This document shows, one piece after another, positions 1 through 11,200 of a DNA stretch of 64,000 nt. Position 1 is the first letter of the stretch; each line of letters begins with the position of its first letter. This DNA comes from Arctopsyche grandis (taxonomy: Eukaryota; Arthropoda; Insecta; Trichoptera; Hydropsychidae). Location of the stretch: NCBI RefSeq assembly GCF_051622035.1, contig NC_135364.1, positions 11,299,001-11,363,000 of the forward strand. The letters are read 5' to 3'. A program made the position numbers and the translations under genes. Below the pieces are notes generated by a model. That model was not told the origin of the DNA. It saw only the letters and a list, made by a program, of their open reading frames with translations, and ran no database searches.

Positions 1-80
1 CGTGGCGTTCAGAGCGGCGCTGTAAAACTTTACAGCCAGTACAGCAACATTATAATTCATCTGTCACCATACAAGTTAGT

Positions 81-170
81 GGGGTCTTCGAAACGGTCAA
101 CATTACTTAAAATATCACCCTTTTGGATATGGGTGATATTGTAAGTAATATTAACTCTGTCGAAGGCCCC
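81..170. repeat. Long hairpin, 40-bp arms, 10-nt loop
   Basis: The arm 81-120 (GGGGTCTTCG...ATATCACCC) is the reverse complement of 131-170 at 33 of 40 positions, with loop TTTTGGATAT. Most differences are single, scattered mismatches. The size and shape resemble a pre-miRNA-like hairpin or a tiny MITE. No target-site duplication was found. Confidence 0.6.
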
Positions 171-1195
171 AATAGTTCGTCCATCCAACTAATAAAAAAA
201 TATCATTAATAAATAAAATATTAAATGTATTATTAAACATATATTTTAAAATTTTATAGGAGGGGCTGCAACCCGGAAGCCCATTAGGACGAGCCGCCAC
301 TAAACAGGGGTCACCAATTATAGAACAGGTGGTCGAGTGAAAGGTTTCGACCGTTTCCCCCCCGGCCTATGGAAATTCAGTTGGGTTTGAAAGAGGATCG
401 TTTATTTGCGTTCAATTGATACAATGGTTATATTGTATGTACGAAGAGGTTTCTTCGGAAAAGTGATCTGTATGAACTCCAGAGGCTCACTCTGCCGGTG
501 GAGGTTGCTGCGTTGCTTTATAAACGTTTTGGGTTGAAGTGTGTCGTGTGCACATCTTTTGTTCTCGGTACTCGCGCTGCCCTAGTTATGCTGCGAGCGT
601 GGTTTTATGGGTTCATACGCCTGGACGTAGTTCGCGGTTTTTATGGGTTCAGTGTGTTCTTCCTTTGTTTCCCAGACACGTGTATAGAAACACGTGTCGA
701 CCTTTTGACGAGGCAAGCGTGTGCCATGCGTTAATGACTTTCCTGGATATGTGTCGCAGTGACCTGATGAGATCATTTCAGTTGTACTATATGCCTACAG
801 GTCTCTTGGACTGTATTCGTTGGGGGGGTGGTGGCCTCATGTTGAGGACTTAGGACCTTTAAAGCGGGCTTAGAAACCTAGTCAGCACGTACCGACGACT
901 TCAGCAGGTATCTGGCCGTACGAAAAGTATTCTTTGGTACATTTTGTATGGGCATATTCATACCGACCGTCACGTTTACGCCACGGCAGGCTTACAGCAG
1001 AACCCGACATTTCCTGTTCATACCTTGCGGCAACATCCGTCAACAACGTATCGTATCGTATCCGTTTTTTTGGCCACCGTGGAAATATACACGCGAATTA
1101 CGTGCCATGAGTCTGCCGCTTTGCTGTTTTGGACCAATTATCGATAGTGACAGTTGACAGCTGTTCAATCTTTCGACATGATTTTGGCGCAAATA
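171..1195. other. No confident gene; mixed higher-GC sequence
   Basis: The stretch has several open frames up to about 104 codons on both strands that overlap one another and show no family motif. A TATA-like TTTATAAACG occurs near 516. Text at 260-310 has a retroelement feel but I could not define LTR ends or a primer-binding site. GTCACGTTTAC at 969-979 recurs inverted at 1546-1556 and may be one end of the Harbinger remnant. Confidence 0.3.
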
Positions 1196-1474
1196 TTAAA
1201 AAAAAATTTGTCCATCATCCACAAGCTCCTTATACAGTGTCCAAAACTCTCCTTCGGTTTTTCTATTTTTTAACATGGGATGCACATCAAAACGCCTCCG
1301 TGCGTTTTTATTGCCTTCTTGAGATTCTTCTTCCAACAACAACGCGATTATACATAATTTTTCGTTCGATAAACGCCGAAACATTTTTGCTGACTTGTAT
1401 TCTGACGCGTAGCTACGAATGCACGTGTATGCATTTATATTGTAAGTACATACTCGACAATACGACGTAAGCAA
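1196..1474 (-). pseudogene. PIF/Harbinger transposase N-terminal remnant
   Basis: The minus-strand frame carries RRRFDVHPMLKNRKTEGEF followed by WTLYKELVDDGQIFF and a stop. This matches the conserved N-terminal part of HARBI1/PIF-Harbinger DDE transposases, where a basic R-x-W/F-V-H-P-x-L motif leads to a ...F-x-x-L-x-x-E-L-x-x-D...FF block. The protein breaks right after FF, before any DDE catalytic residue, so it is dead. An 11-bp inverted match flanks it (969-979 and 1546-1556) and may mark eroded ends. Confidence 0.6.
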
Positions 1475-1475
1475 T

Positions 1476-1914
1476 ATTGCGCCGTATGGTCATGGCCTGT
1501 AATGTATAAGTAAGCCGATTTTGCCTTGCACTCGGCCAAATTGCTGTAAACGTGACGTGACCACGACGTGTAGGTAGATAGATATGAATAGAAATGTAAT
1601 AAAATGACATATTTGAAACGGAGTCGTGCAGTGCTGAAGCCGTGCAGTGCTGTTAAGTATAAACAGACCTTAACTCCCCACTCACTCCTGTGTCGGAATC
1701 GGGGCCGCCGGGAGAAATACCGGACCCTGATTTCGACCGTATGCTTCTTTAATCTTCACTACCACCGAGGAGTTTTTCAATTATAATAACACAAAATAAG
1801 ACAAAAACAAAAATCAAAATAAAATTGTAGGAACCCTACGACATGGTCGAACCTGAGTAGAGTTGGTAAATCCCACTTTATTTCCTTCCCACCCGCCGTA
1901 TATACAACACCGTA
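1476..1914. other. No gene; short direct repeat
   Basis: Non-coding. GTGCAGTGCTG is repeated in tandem-like fashion near 1626 and 1644. The sequence 1690-1760 is GC-richer but has no recognisable product. Confidence 0.3.
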
Positions 1915-1922
1915 TTTTAATC

Positions 1923-2282
1923 GGGTCTACCTCACGGGACCGAAAGTGAAACGCCCGAAAACGCAAAGTTCGAAAATCGATAGATCCTAAGTCGAAAGAT
2001 AAAAAAGGGTCTCTCCCCCCGTCGTTACATACTTAATTTGCGCGAACAGGATACAACAGGAACAAGAGGAACAGGCTTTTCCTCCCGTATTCTGCGCGCG
2101 CACATTAAACAAAACTGTATGACAAAAAGAGAGATAATTTCACCGCATGCCACTCATATATATTATATATACATAGTACCGTTTACCATGCACCCTTTTT
2201 TTTTATCTTTCAACTTATGATCTTTGCCTTCTGATATTTGCGTTTGCGGGCGTTTCACTTTCGGTCCCGTAAAGGAGACCGG
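1923..2282. mobile_element. Foldback MITE, copy 1 (damaged right inner arm)
   Basis: An 8-bp duplication TTTTAATC lies at 1915-1922 and 2283-2290. Ends are GGGTCTACC and, on the right strand, CCGGTCTCC. The outer arms are inverted repeats through ACGGGACCGAAAGTGAAACG. The left inner arm (GCGCGAACAGGATACAACAG and onward, to CGTATT near 2091) and loop are intact. The matching right inner arm is missing, replaced by unrelated AT-rich sequence until TACCGTTTACCATG at 2177. There is no coding capacity. Confidence 0.85.
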
Positions 2283-2290
2283 TTTTAATC

Positions 2291-2822
2291 CTATCTCCCC
2301 GCCCATTAAATAAAAATAATAAAACTAAAACTAAAGAAAATAAAATTACAAAAGTAAAACACAAGAATACAACCAAAAACCAATTTATTTTTAGTCTTTT
2401 TAAAGAGATTTAAACTACTAAAAATTTCTAATTCATTTGATAGTCAACCATTAAATTTAAAATTTTAGCCACTCAATATAAGGGGAGGAATTTTCTGATC
2501 TTATTATTTGAATTCCGAAAGTATAAACTTTTAGATCTTTGTTTTTGAAAGGTAATCATGGAACACTAATTGTAGCGGTTATTTATGATTTTATAGACTT
2601 CAATTAAATGAATACTGGAAATAAAAAAGGACCTAAGTGCAATTTCTTAGATTTTGAGATACATTGGTTTTTATCAATAAATTGTACAAGCAACACTAAC
2701 TAGTAAAGTAAAAACCCACATACAGCTGATTTTATTCGTAATGGTGAATTTTCCTCTTAAAGTGAAGATAAAATGTTAATTTTGTAAAAAAATGTAAAGG
2801 TTGAAATGGGGTGATAAACTGG
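2291..2822. other. AT-rich intergenic DNA, nothing seen
   Basis: No open frame, RNA gene or repeat boundary could be supported in this stretch. Confidence 0.4.
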
Positions 2823-2830
2823 ATACGATG

Positions 2831-3047
2831 CAATGCCGGCCTTACACCCGATGGCGCCCTCGGGCAATTTTTTCTAAACACCCTTAGAAAGAACTTTTGC
2901 CTTTGGTGCTCTAATCTAAAATTTTGAATGGCTTTTGGCGCTCCAATTTTAAATTTTAAAGCGCCTTTGGCGCAATCGTTCGGCGCCCTAACTTATTTAG
3001 CCCCCTCGGGAGCCTTCCGACCTAGCCCCCTCCTAAAATCGGAACTG
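2831..3047. mobile_element. hAT-type MITE, 217 bp
   Basis: A perfect 8-bp duplication ATACGATG lies at 2823-2830 and 3048-3055. Ends are CAATGCCGGCCTTACA and, on the opposite strand, CAGTTCCGATTTTAGG, which are partially matching terminal inverted repeats. The interior repeats TTTGGCGC/TTTGGTGC motifs. It is GC-richer than its flanks. 8-bp duplications with CA-starting ends are typical of the hAT superfamily. Confidence 0.75.
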
Positions 3048-3055
3048 ATACGATG

Positions 3056-4061
3056 AAATATATGAATGTGTTTTTCTATTGGTAAATGCTGCTTTGTAAA
3101 ATGTACTGCCGACGGTTGTCAGAAGTACTCGATGAAAATAATGAAGCTGCCAGTACTTAACAATTTGTCTTGAAAAGGCGATTTCTATCGGGCTCATCAT
3201 ATTTTTATTATATAATTAACTTGACTTATTTGTCAGGAAAATTACCAATGCGAGCGTGAAAAATATGCTTCCCCTTTTATTTATGAATAGGTATATACAT
3301 GAAACTGATAAAATATAAATTTAGCGTAGCAAGTATTTTTGATTAAACCCAAGCATGAGAAAAATAACAATGTGGAATAAATGATTTTTGGAAAGGAAAA
3401 ATAGAATAAACAGAACTTTTGGTTCGAGCAATAAGAAGAAAAGACACAAGATGCAACGAAAAGCAAGGACAACAAAAACAAAAATATACAACAATATATG
3501 TTTAATTTTTTATTTTTAAGTTTTTGTCCTTAGAATTTTTGTTGTAGTTATTTCGTTTGAATGACTCAGTTTTGTTTCACCAGGTGTGGGTGATTTTCCG
3601 TTCAAACAATAAGTAATGGGATTATGATAACACCTTTTTTCGAATTACGTATAAACGAATAAATATTTAAACATAAAATATAAAACGCGTATATAATTTT
3701 TTTTATGTGCTATTTGAAACACCCATACACAGACTAATTTCATCAGACAATTATTAATTTGGCAAAATCACAAAATATTATACGCTTAGTTAGCTAGAAA
3801 TCTATTCAAGTGATAGCCATTTAATAATTACAGATTGTGCTATACCAAAATTCTACTAGAGGGCGACATCGACACGGCGTGCACTGCCATCTATGATCCG
3901 TTTAAATAAAACTCGCATGTTATTGAATTGTATTAATTTTAAAAATTTATACCAAGGGCTTTTCATAAATTTTGAAATATTTCAAACATTCTAATCGCAC
4001 TCAATACGAAAAATGTACGAAAAAAGTTTATAAACCGTTATAATGACACGCCAGTCAAGCC
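3056..4061. other. AT-rich intergenic DNA upstream of the tRNA
   Basis: Only short, AT-driven open frames occur. One sharply GC-richer patch (about 3858-3896) has no defined boundaries. No gene is supported. Confidence 0.4.
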
Positions 4062-4133
4062 GGTCCCATGGTGTAATGGTTAGCACTCTGGACTTTGAAT
4101 CCAGCGATCCGAGTTCAAATCTCGGTGGGACCT
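4062..4133 (+). tRNA. tRNA-Gln (anticodon UUG)
   Basis: A complete cloverleaf is visible. The 7-bp acceptor stem is GGTCCCA with TGGGACC, followed by discriminator T. The A box is TGGTGTAATGG. The anticodon stem is CTGGA/TCCAG with loop CTTTGAA (anticodon TTG at 4095-4097). The T arm carries B box GTTCAAATC. There is no intron. A seven-T run at 4157-4163 can terminate Pol III. It lies about 1 kb upstream of, and on the same strand as, the PDZ gene. Confidence 0.95.
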
Positions 4134-4156
4134 TCGCTTCCGGCGTACTATTTTAC

Positions 4157-4163
4157 TTTTTTT
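4157..4163 (+). terminator. Pol III T-run after tRNA-Gln
   Basis: Seven consecutive T residues lie 23 nt after the tRNA 3' end. No other T run of four or more comes nearer except TTTT at 4151-4154. Confidence 0.6.
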
Positions 4164-4385
4164 CCCGCCCTCGAATCGTTCAATTTGAACGATGCGGAAT
4201 TTTTGAAAATTTTAACAAGCCATTTTACGATAGTATTCGGACAGCACACAGATAATGGGGGTGGTTGGGAGGGGGGGGGGGGAGACTTTTCGGCGAGGCG
4301 GGCTTTCTCGTACGAGCGGTACCTCGCTACGAGATGCTGCTGTAGCATTATTGATCGTAGCGGAGGGTTTGGTCGGATAGCCCCA

Positions 4386-4456
4386 CACATACATACACAC
4401 ACACACACGCACACACAGATGTGTACGTACATACAGAGAGTGAGACACACACAGGC
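4386..4456. repeat. (CA)n-rich microsatellite
   Basis: The AC-dinucleotide tract begins CACACATACATACACACACA and continues impurely to about 4456. It creates overlapping open frames on both strands that are artefacts of the repeat. Confidence 0.8.
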
Positions 4457-4758
4457 GCATAGACAGAAGCAGGCCGCGCGGGACGTAGAGGGCCAGAACC
4501 GTTCACGGTGCCATTCCGACACAAGTCCTGAAACCGATTTCGCCGCTCAGTGTCCGTTCGGAGAAAAATTTCCCCCCACAACCGCAAACCATCGTCCGAG
4601 TCGCGCCGCATTCGTAAAAAAACGTGTCCGGTTAATTTAGACGAGGGTAGGTCGTAAAAATTCAAGTGCATAGTACGTAGTATATCGCGATAGCGCGCGC
4701 CGTTGCAGCGGTTGCACCGCCCTCGTATCGAGACATTGGTTCTTTTTCATGCTCGAAA

Positions 4759-4887
4759 ATGGTAGGTGTGGTCGTGGAGGCCTCGCCAGGAGCACCCGCT
4801 GAGGGATCCGTAGGGGCCGAGTTCTTCGCCGGCGAGAAGTTCTCGAGGGCCCGGAGAAAGATACTGGTGGCGAGGGGGGTGTGTTAG
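4759..4887 (+). other. Upstream ORF, 42 codons, strong start context
   Basis: The ATG sits in AAAATGG, a favourable context, and the frame reads MVGVVVEASPGAPAEGSVGA, then EFFAGEKFSRARRKILVARG and VC before TAG. It overlaps a shorter uORF (4749-4802). It may be a translational-control uORF or, less likely, an N-terminal exon joined by a leader intron to the frame entering at about 5039. Nothing shows it is translated. Confidence 0.3.
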
Positions 4888-4927
4888 TCGGCGTGACGGC
4901 TGGCCAACATCCAGGGTCCTCTCCAGC

Positions 4928-5041
4928 ATGACGCACTCCAGCGACGGCAAGTGGTGCTGGAGGCATCGCTGGACGTGGTCGTCGTCTCGCGACATTGGTG
5001 ATCGGGACGTGATCGATCCTCGGCCGTTTGTGTGTCAGTGA
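4928..5041 (+). other. Upstream ORF, 37 codons
   Basis: It opens with MTHSSDGKWCWRHRW and ends at TGA 5039-5041, 49 nt before the main ATG. It follows the uORF at 4759-4887. No homology is recognised. It is listed because spaced uORFs in a leader often lower or condition main-frame translation. Confidence 0.25.
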
Positions 5042-5090
5042 GGTTAAAAAGCGGGGCCTATATGTATATCTGTCTCGCTGGGCCGTCGGG

Positions 5091-5208
5091 ATGAACTCCA
5101 CGCAGAAAATGAACACGGTCCAGTGCAAGACCACCGGGAAGGTGGTCGAGCTCAAGGGATACGTGATTATCCTCGTCGAGACCAAGGAGAAGAAAATCAA
5201 GCTCTATG
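5091..5208 (+). CDS. Coding exon 1: start and first half of PDZ-like domain
   Basis: The ATG at 5091 is the first in this frame after the in-frame stop TGA at 5010-5012. A second in-frame Met is codon 7. The exon encodes 39 codons and ends TATG|GTGAGT, a strong donor, in phase 1. Residues 16-39 contain two beta-strand-like stretches (KVVELK, YVIILVE) and a lysine-rich turn before the GSPAE that starts in exon 2. The usual PDZ carboxylate-binding GLGF loop is absent: the matching place reads KGYVI. The frame stays open through the donor to 5243, but that tail loses all PDZ character, which supports the splice. Earlier ATGs in other frames (4749, 4759, 4928) are treated as uORFs. Confidence 0.8.
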
Positions 5209-8200
5209 GTGAGTTGGCGGGTCATGTGGGCGATGGATCTTAGATTATGTGTGAATGTATGTATGTGCATATGAGTAGTATCTAGTTTCTAGGGGCGGCT
5301 CCTCCATATCTAGCGGGTAGGTTTCGTCTGTTCTGGATCGCGTTTGTATCATTGATTCCAACTACTTTCAGTTTTTATGTACAGATAAGTATGTTTTCAA
5401 AACATTTTTTCAATTGAATAAATTTATAATTTGTGAATGTGGGGCAATACTAAATTATTATTAACGCATTTTTAATTCGATTGTGAATATTTACAAATTT
5501 GTTTTAACATTAATTCTAGAATTCGGATAACAAAAATATATTTATGAATAGGTTATCGCTAGGTATATTTTCTGAAACGGTTTCCTGCTCATATCTACAA
5601 ATGTACAAATGTTTTCGTCGATAATTGTAGCATTTTTGATAGAATATATGCATGTAATATTTTTTAGTGATTTTAAATAATAATGTATTTGAATTACTTG
5701 AGTGTTAAAAAATTTATCTGTCAGATTTAAATTTCGTAAGTTAAATTTAAATTTTTAATTGTTAAATTTAAATTTTAAGTCACTTAATAAAAAATGTCTG
5801 TTTCGCTTGCATTATCTACCTACTAGGGAGTCCACTACTGGTTAACCGGTAAATGGCCCGAAAAATAGTTCGGTAAATTGTTAGTTTTACCGATAATTCA
5901 ACAAAACGTATTCGGTGTGTTTTATCACATTCTTCTCTATTATTTTATCTTCTAGCAACACTGGTCCGATCCAATGCTTCATTCAGGAGAATAAAATATA
6001 CGATAATCAAAAAAATATTAGAAGTTATAGAACGGATCTAAACATTATGTCATTTTATTAAAAGACGAATAAAAAATATTTTTTTTTAATCCTGTATAAA
6101 ATATTAATTTATAAAGAATTCATTACCACTCATATCTTTTTCGGACAGTATGTCTTAGTTAAATATCCATATTTTGTACATAAAAGTAGTTTATTTTTGA
6201 GATTGAAAATATCTGATAATTTACCGGCATACCGGTAATTGGTAATAAAAATTATTGGATTATCGGTAAACGGAAATTACAGTAGATTAGACTCCCTAGT
6301 ACCTACATACATACATATATGTAAATATTTACGTGTGTACGTCTGGAGTCACTGGAGTCTCATGCTATTACGTTACTTTTTAAATTATTCTACCGTGTTA
6401 TGATTTCTATGAATTTTAACAGTAGAAACCGTATAAATATATGTCATGTACAATTTTACGCTAATTCTACGTTTTGATATGAAGCTGTCTACAAAACGTG
6501 AGTGTATTACGGTTGAGAAGCTTCAGATTGATGTCCACTATGATGTTATATTGTAATCGCAATTTCATTTCGTGTATAATAGCGTAGTAGCGTTAGTCAA
6601 TTTGCAAACGACTGAATTAATGTGTTGCTCTACGCCGTAGAGCACCGGTAGTGGTCTACGTATGATGGACGTGCACGACAGCTGAAGTAAATGTTTTCCC
6701 TTCTAATCCCAGCATAAAGTAATTTGCATTTGAAATGCGTAAATCAGACAGAATATCAAACAACTTCCCAAACTTACTGCTACGTACACCTGAGTCGTGC
6801 GCATTTCTCGAATATTAAATATTTTTCGTTTAATCAAACGGCAACTGCATAAATATTATGTGATAAAACAGATCACCATATCTTTTTTTTATTTATTTTT
6901 TATATAAATTCATTTTAACTATGGTATCATTACGTGGTTGAACTATATATAAATTTATAATATTATATTATTAATTTTTTTTAATTAAATACAAATAATG
7001 GTGACAAATGAGGGAAGGAAGCCAATTTAGTAGGAACCGTTCAATGAAATCAGATAAATTGCCAAATTCTGATAGGAAACGATCGACCTGTAATCACATT
7101 TATCAAAAGTCTGGCCAGCAACACTGGATCAGGGTTCGAGCCCGTGTCCCCTCAGTTGTTAACATCATACGCTAACCACTATGTTGCTGGTTTATGATAT
7201 TTTGATTTGTTTTTGATTTTTTAATTGGTAATTTTTTTATGAGAATGAATTTTCATTGATTAGGTTCGCCAGCTGAAAAAGATAACCTGGAAGTGGCCGA
7301 TGAAATCTTGGACGTCAACGAAACCAAGTTGGAGGACATGTCCAGGGCCGATGTCATCAGACACATACACGAGGTGTGTATATTTCACACATTTTCCAAT
7401 TTATACATCTAAATTTCGCATTTTATATACAATGATTGATTTTTATCTTCACAGTGTATTCAATCGTGTATGATTAAACTGAGAGTAAAAAGAAGAAGCG
7501 ACATGAGATTAGGTAAGTTTTTTAATGTTGCTTGAATGATTATTATATGTATAAATTCGTTGCGAGGAAAATTTATTCCCTTTCGGAAAAGGCGTGTAGT
7601 AAATTTTGCATAAAATCAGGCGCATTTTATAATTTTATTTTGCATTGAAATTTTCAGTCCTTTAGAAGTTTTTTTTTTAATATGTGCATATTATATGATG
7701 TTAATGTTATTTTTAAAATTAATATTTTTTTTTTCTTCTGATGAAAAGTTCACAGTATTTGTTACACTTCCGGTTCGTAAGCAAGTATTATAAATTATTG
7801 TAAATGGCGTGTAAGTACTCTAACCGTAGTAGTGCTGAATAAAAAAAATAAAATAAAATCGGACGTGTTCATACAATGCGAAAATTTTCATTATTAAAAC
7901 TTTTCATTGTTTTCATTCAACCTCCCAAAACGCCAGTTTTTCCCAGTTCCGTACTGGTGCACCGAGGAACTCTTTTCATTCAACTATAATATAATTATTA
8001 TTCACCACAATGATAAACATTTTTTCATAAAATTTTGAATACTTTGTTTCAATTGCACAAATATATTTTACAAACTCAAATCTATATACATATATAAAAA
8101 TGAATGTCTGTGTGTGTGTGTGTGTGTGTGTCTCGAATAGGCTGCTAAACCACTGAACCGATTACGATGAAACTTTCAGGATTTGTTGTGTGCATGTCCG

Positions 8201-11200
8201 GAAAGATTACTGTGAAAATAAAAACGGGAAAAAACGGGAACGGAAACGGGAAAAACGGGAATGAGTGTCATTGCAACGCAATAATTTCAAATGTGTTCGC
8301 TACCTGCGTTTTTCCGACAAACGGGAACGGGAACGAGAACGGGAACGGGAACGGGAATTGCATGCGTTATTATGGCATTGCAACGCATGCCGGGGTTCAG
8401 CTAGTTTATTATAAAAAAATTGTCTGATTTAAGATTTTCTATAATAAAACTTTTATTAGTTTTTAAATGCTCATAAAATATGCATGTCTATGTAAAGTAT
8501 AACAACGAAACAATAAATACGCACGCATTGTCTATCACATTGCGCACGCACTGGTGCATAAATCGAGTAGTTTTACGAATCTATAATTTTTATTTTATTA
8601 GAAAATGATTTCGCTATCAGAAATTGGCACTTTCGAACTGACCAACGACAATTTAGATCGAAATCGAATCAAGTACAGCGCTTTATATCTCACGAGGGCG
8701 AATTTAAACACTATTGGGCAAGTTCCAAATGTACAGGAACTTATTATAATATATATATTGGGTACATTGAAAGCTTTTTTTATTGAGAATCGTGAGATAA
8801 AATACGCCGTCGTGAGACAACAACAGTGTATTTTGTTTGAGTACAATAAATAAATCACAATGGCGTGTTTGATTGAATGGTCGCATTGAGATGAATCAAT
8901 GCTAGTGTATGATGTGTAAACTGGCTGTCAGTGCGGTTTAAGAGGAGGCGACGTGTCCGATGTTTGCCGTTCGTGGTTCGCCGTTCGCTGATCGCTGTCC
9001 GCCCCCCCCCGGTCGGCTATCTTCGGCAATAATCGGCCACGCTCGGACCCGCTACCTGTCGCCGTGGCCACCGACATCAGCACCCCACGCACGCTACAAC
9101 TCGCACCTGATGTACTAATGACTCTCAAAACACCCGACTCAATATAATAATTTTTTTAGGACCATCCCCAGCCGCGATGCTTTCTTTATACGGGTGCAAG
9201 TGAATTTGACAATAAAGGGGATGAAAATGCTCGTAATTTATCAAAGATTACTTATAGCGTGTAAAATAAGCTGTTTTGTAAATGATCAGAAGAAAATTAT
9301 GTGTTAAAATATCATGTCAGATTTGCTCATAAATGTTTATGAAAAAAATAACGTCAATTTTGAAATCAAAGTTACCCTTTTTTTAAATTAACCTTTGAAG
9401 GACGGAGCGTCGAGATCGTACGAGTGTCCCGAACCGGGGTCGAGTGAGACCCCAGTATTTTTTAATCAAAATACAGCTTTTCTCAATACAAATGGGTTCA
9501 ATATATGTATATCTTATTAATCATTTTATACATCACCATAAAAAAAGTTTTAGTCCTATAGCATGTTTTTGACTATTTTTGTATTAAAAAATAACGACAA
9601 GCATCAACATGCAAACACACATAGGTAAGGCCAACAGGCGACTGCATGACTCAATAGCCACGCGCCAAAAGCGACGAAAACAATAGCTTGCGTAAAAATA
9701 GTTGTCTCTTTCTCTCGCATTGATTCATCGATCAACAAGAATATGCAAGCGAACAGTCAAAACATGATTTATCGCTACCGCCTTTAAATCATACTTTGGA
9801 ACGTAGAAATGTATAAATATATTTTTTTACGATGTACCCCTTTTCTAAATCATACAAAATCTATTAAAATAAATTTCTTGTAATTCATTCTAGGAATACA
9901 ATAAATATAGGGTGTATAGCTTTGAAAGCCTCATAGTTATTACGAAAAACGTAAAAATTGGGGTATTTGCATACCCCACTTCGGTGAGGGAGGGTTAAAT
10001 ATACGAGCTTACAAATTTAAATTTTAAATGTTCTTTCTCGCCTTTAAATTTGCGAATTCCACTATCACGTATTTTAAAGTCACTTCTTGATCTTCTTCAT
10101 GTTCAATAGTTAATATCGCAAGTTCACAATTTGATTTATGAGAATTTTTTTATACATACTCAAAACTGTTTTCAGCTAGTGAGAATTGATTTCATTATTT
10201 TATTTTATTTTTATTTTATTTATTGAAAAATCAACAGACAACAAGATGTAGACATGCATAAAAACAAAGAGTAAATATATAATATATAACATCCGAGTTC
10301 AATTACAGATTTTTACAAAGATAATTAAATGAAAAATATAAATATAAGATAAACAAATGAAAAAGAAAAAGAATAAAAGCTATAACATGACAAAATAGTA
10401 CATTGCATAACTAAACTAAAGTGTTAAAATAATTGGAAAAACGTTTATTATTTTTAAATATATGTTTTATTAATATCTGGAGATCCTCCTGGTACGGCTT
10501 CGGACTCAAGGGCCCTCATGCACCGCATACCCCAACCACACAGTTCATAGTAACTGTATCAATATTTGGCATACATATTTCATGCATTTTTGGAGTCATT
10601 TAAAATGCATATTTGGATGCATTATGAAATATATTATGCCTTCGTTAAATAAATATGTATATATTTAAGATTAAAATACAGTGCGTGGAACATTATTGGT
10701 TTATAGTTGTCAAAATTTATGACTTTTTGATTAAAAAATTGCCACATTTTTAAACAAAGACGAATTTGTATATATATAAATTATTTTTTCCGTGTTTAAA
10801 TTGTTGATAAGTTCAATAAACCAACACAGGTAATACAATCCTTTTACGTCATCTAAGATTTGACCAGTTGGTGTACATATGTATGTGTTATCAAATAATA
10901 TGTCATTATTTTGTCGGATCTTATGCATTAGCTCTTTGTTAAACATCATCGATATACTCAATCTATATTGAATATATAGAAGGCTTATTTGATCATACTG
11001 CTTGCAGTTTTTATTTTGTTTAGAACCGTCACTGAATTTTATTTTATTTGTTCTTTTGTTTTTGTAAATTTTCTTCAACACCGCCATATTGGACAGTTCG
11101 TTGGTCGCGTTCGCGTTTACGTCTCTTCTGAGATGAAATTAGAAGAGACAGCGGCAAAAATCTAGTTGTGAGTAATGATCTCATGGTTTTTAAAAATTAA

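Larger units (their letters stand above)
4480..5090 (+). promoter_or_regulatory. Putative promoter and 5' leader of the PDZ gene
   Basis: A GC-rich, CpG-rich block stands out from AT-rich flanks and ends at the start codon. CTCAGTG at 4546-4552 resembles the arthropod initiator TCAGT. No TATA box is seen at the expected distance. The leader carries three upstream ATGs opening short frames: 4749-4802, 4759-4887 and 4928-5041. The start site and any leader intron are not determined by sequence alone. Confidence 0.4.
5209..7263 (+). other. Intron 1 of the PDZ gene
   Basis: GTGAGT to TTAG, about 2.05 kb, AT-rich. It contains a hAT-type MITE (5824-6298), a 9-bp-arm palindrome (6626-6644) and a minus-strand SINE (about 6990-7190). 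The rest shows no coding exon. Confidence 0.75.

Noticed and set aside
171..960. Possible LTR retrotransposon end
   Set aside because: No TG...CA pair, primer-binding site or gag/pol text could be defined within the window.
4095..4640. 181-codon + frame and minus-strand frames over the (CA)n tract
   Set aside because: Begins inside the tRNA and runs through a microsatellite (poly-His-Thr). No family resemblance.
4637..5200. 187-codon minus-strand open frame over the gene start
   Set aside because: Antisense to the leader and exon 1. GC-rich DNA lowers stop density, and the sense strand has splice-consistent PDZ coding.
10731..11087. 118-codon minus-strand frame starting MAVLKKIYKNKRTNK
   Set aside because: Lys/Asn/Ile-rich as expected for AT-rich DNA, with no motif. 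A start in ATGGCGG context is suggestive but not enough.
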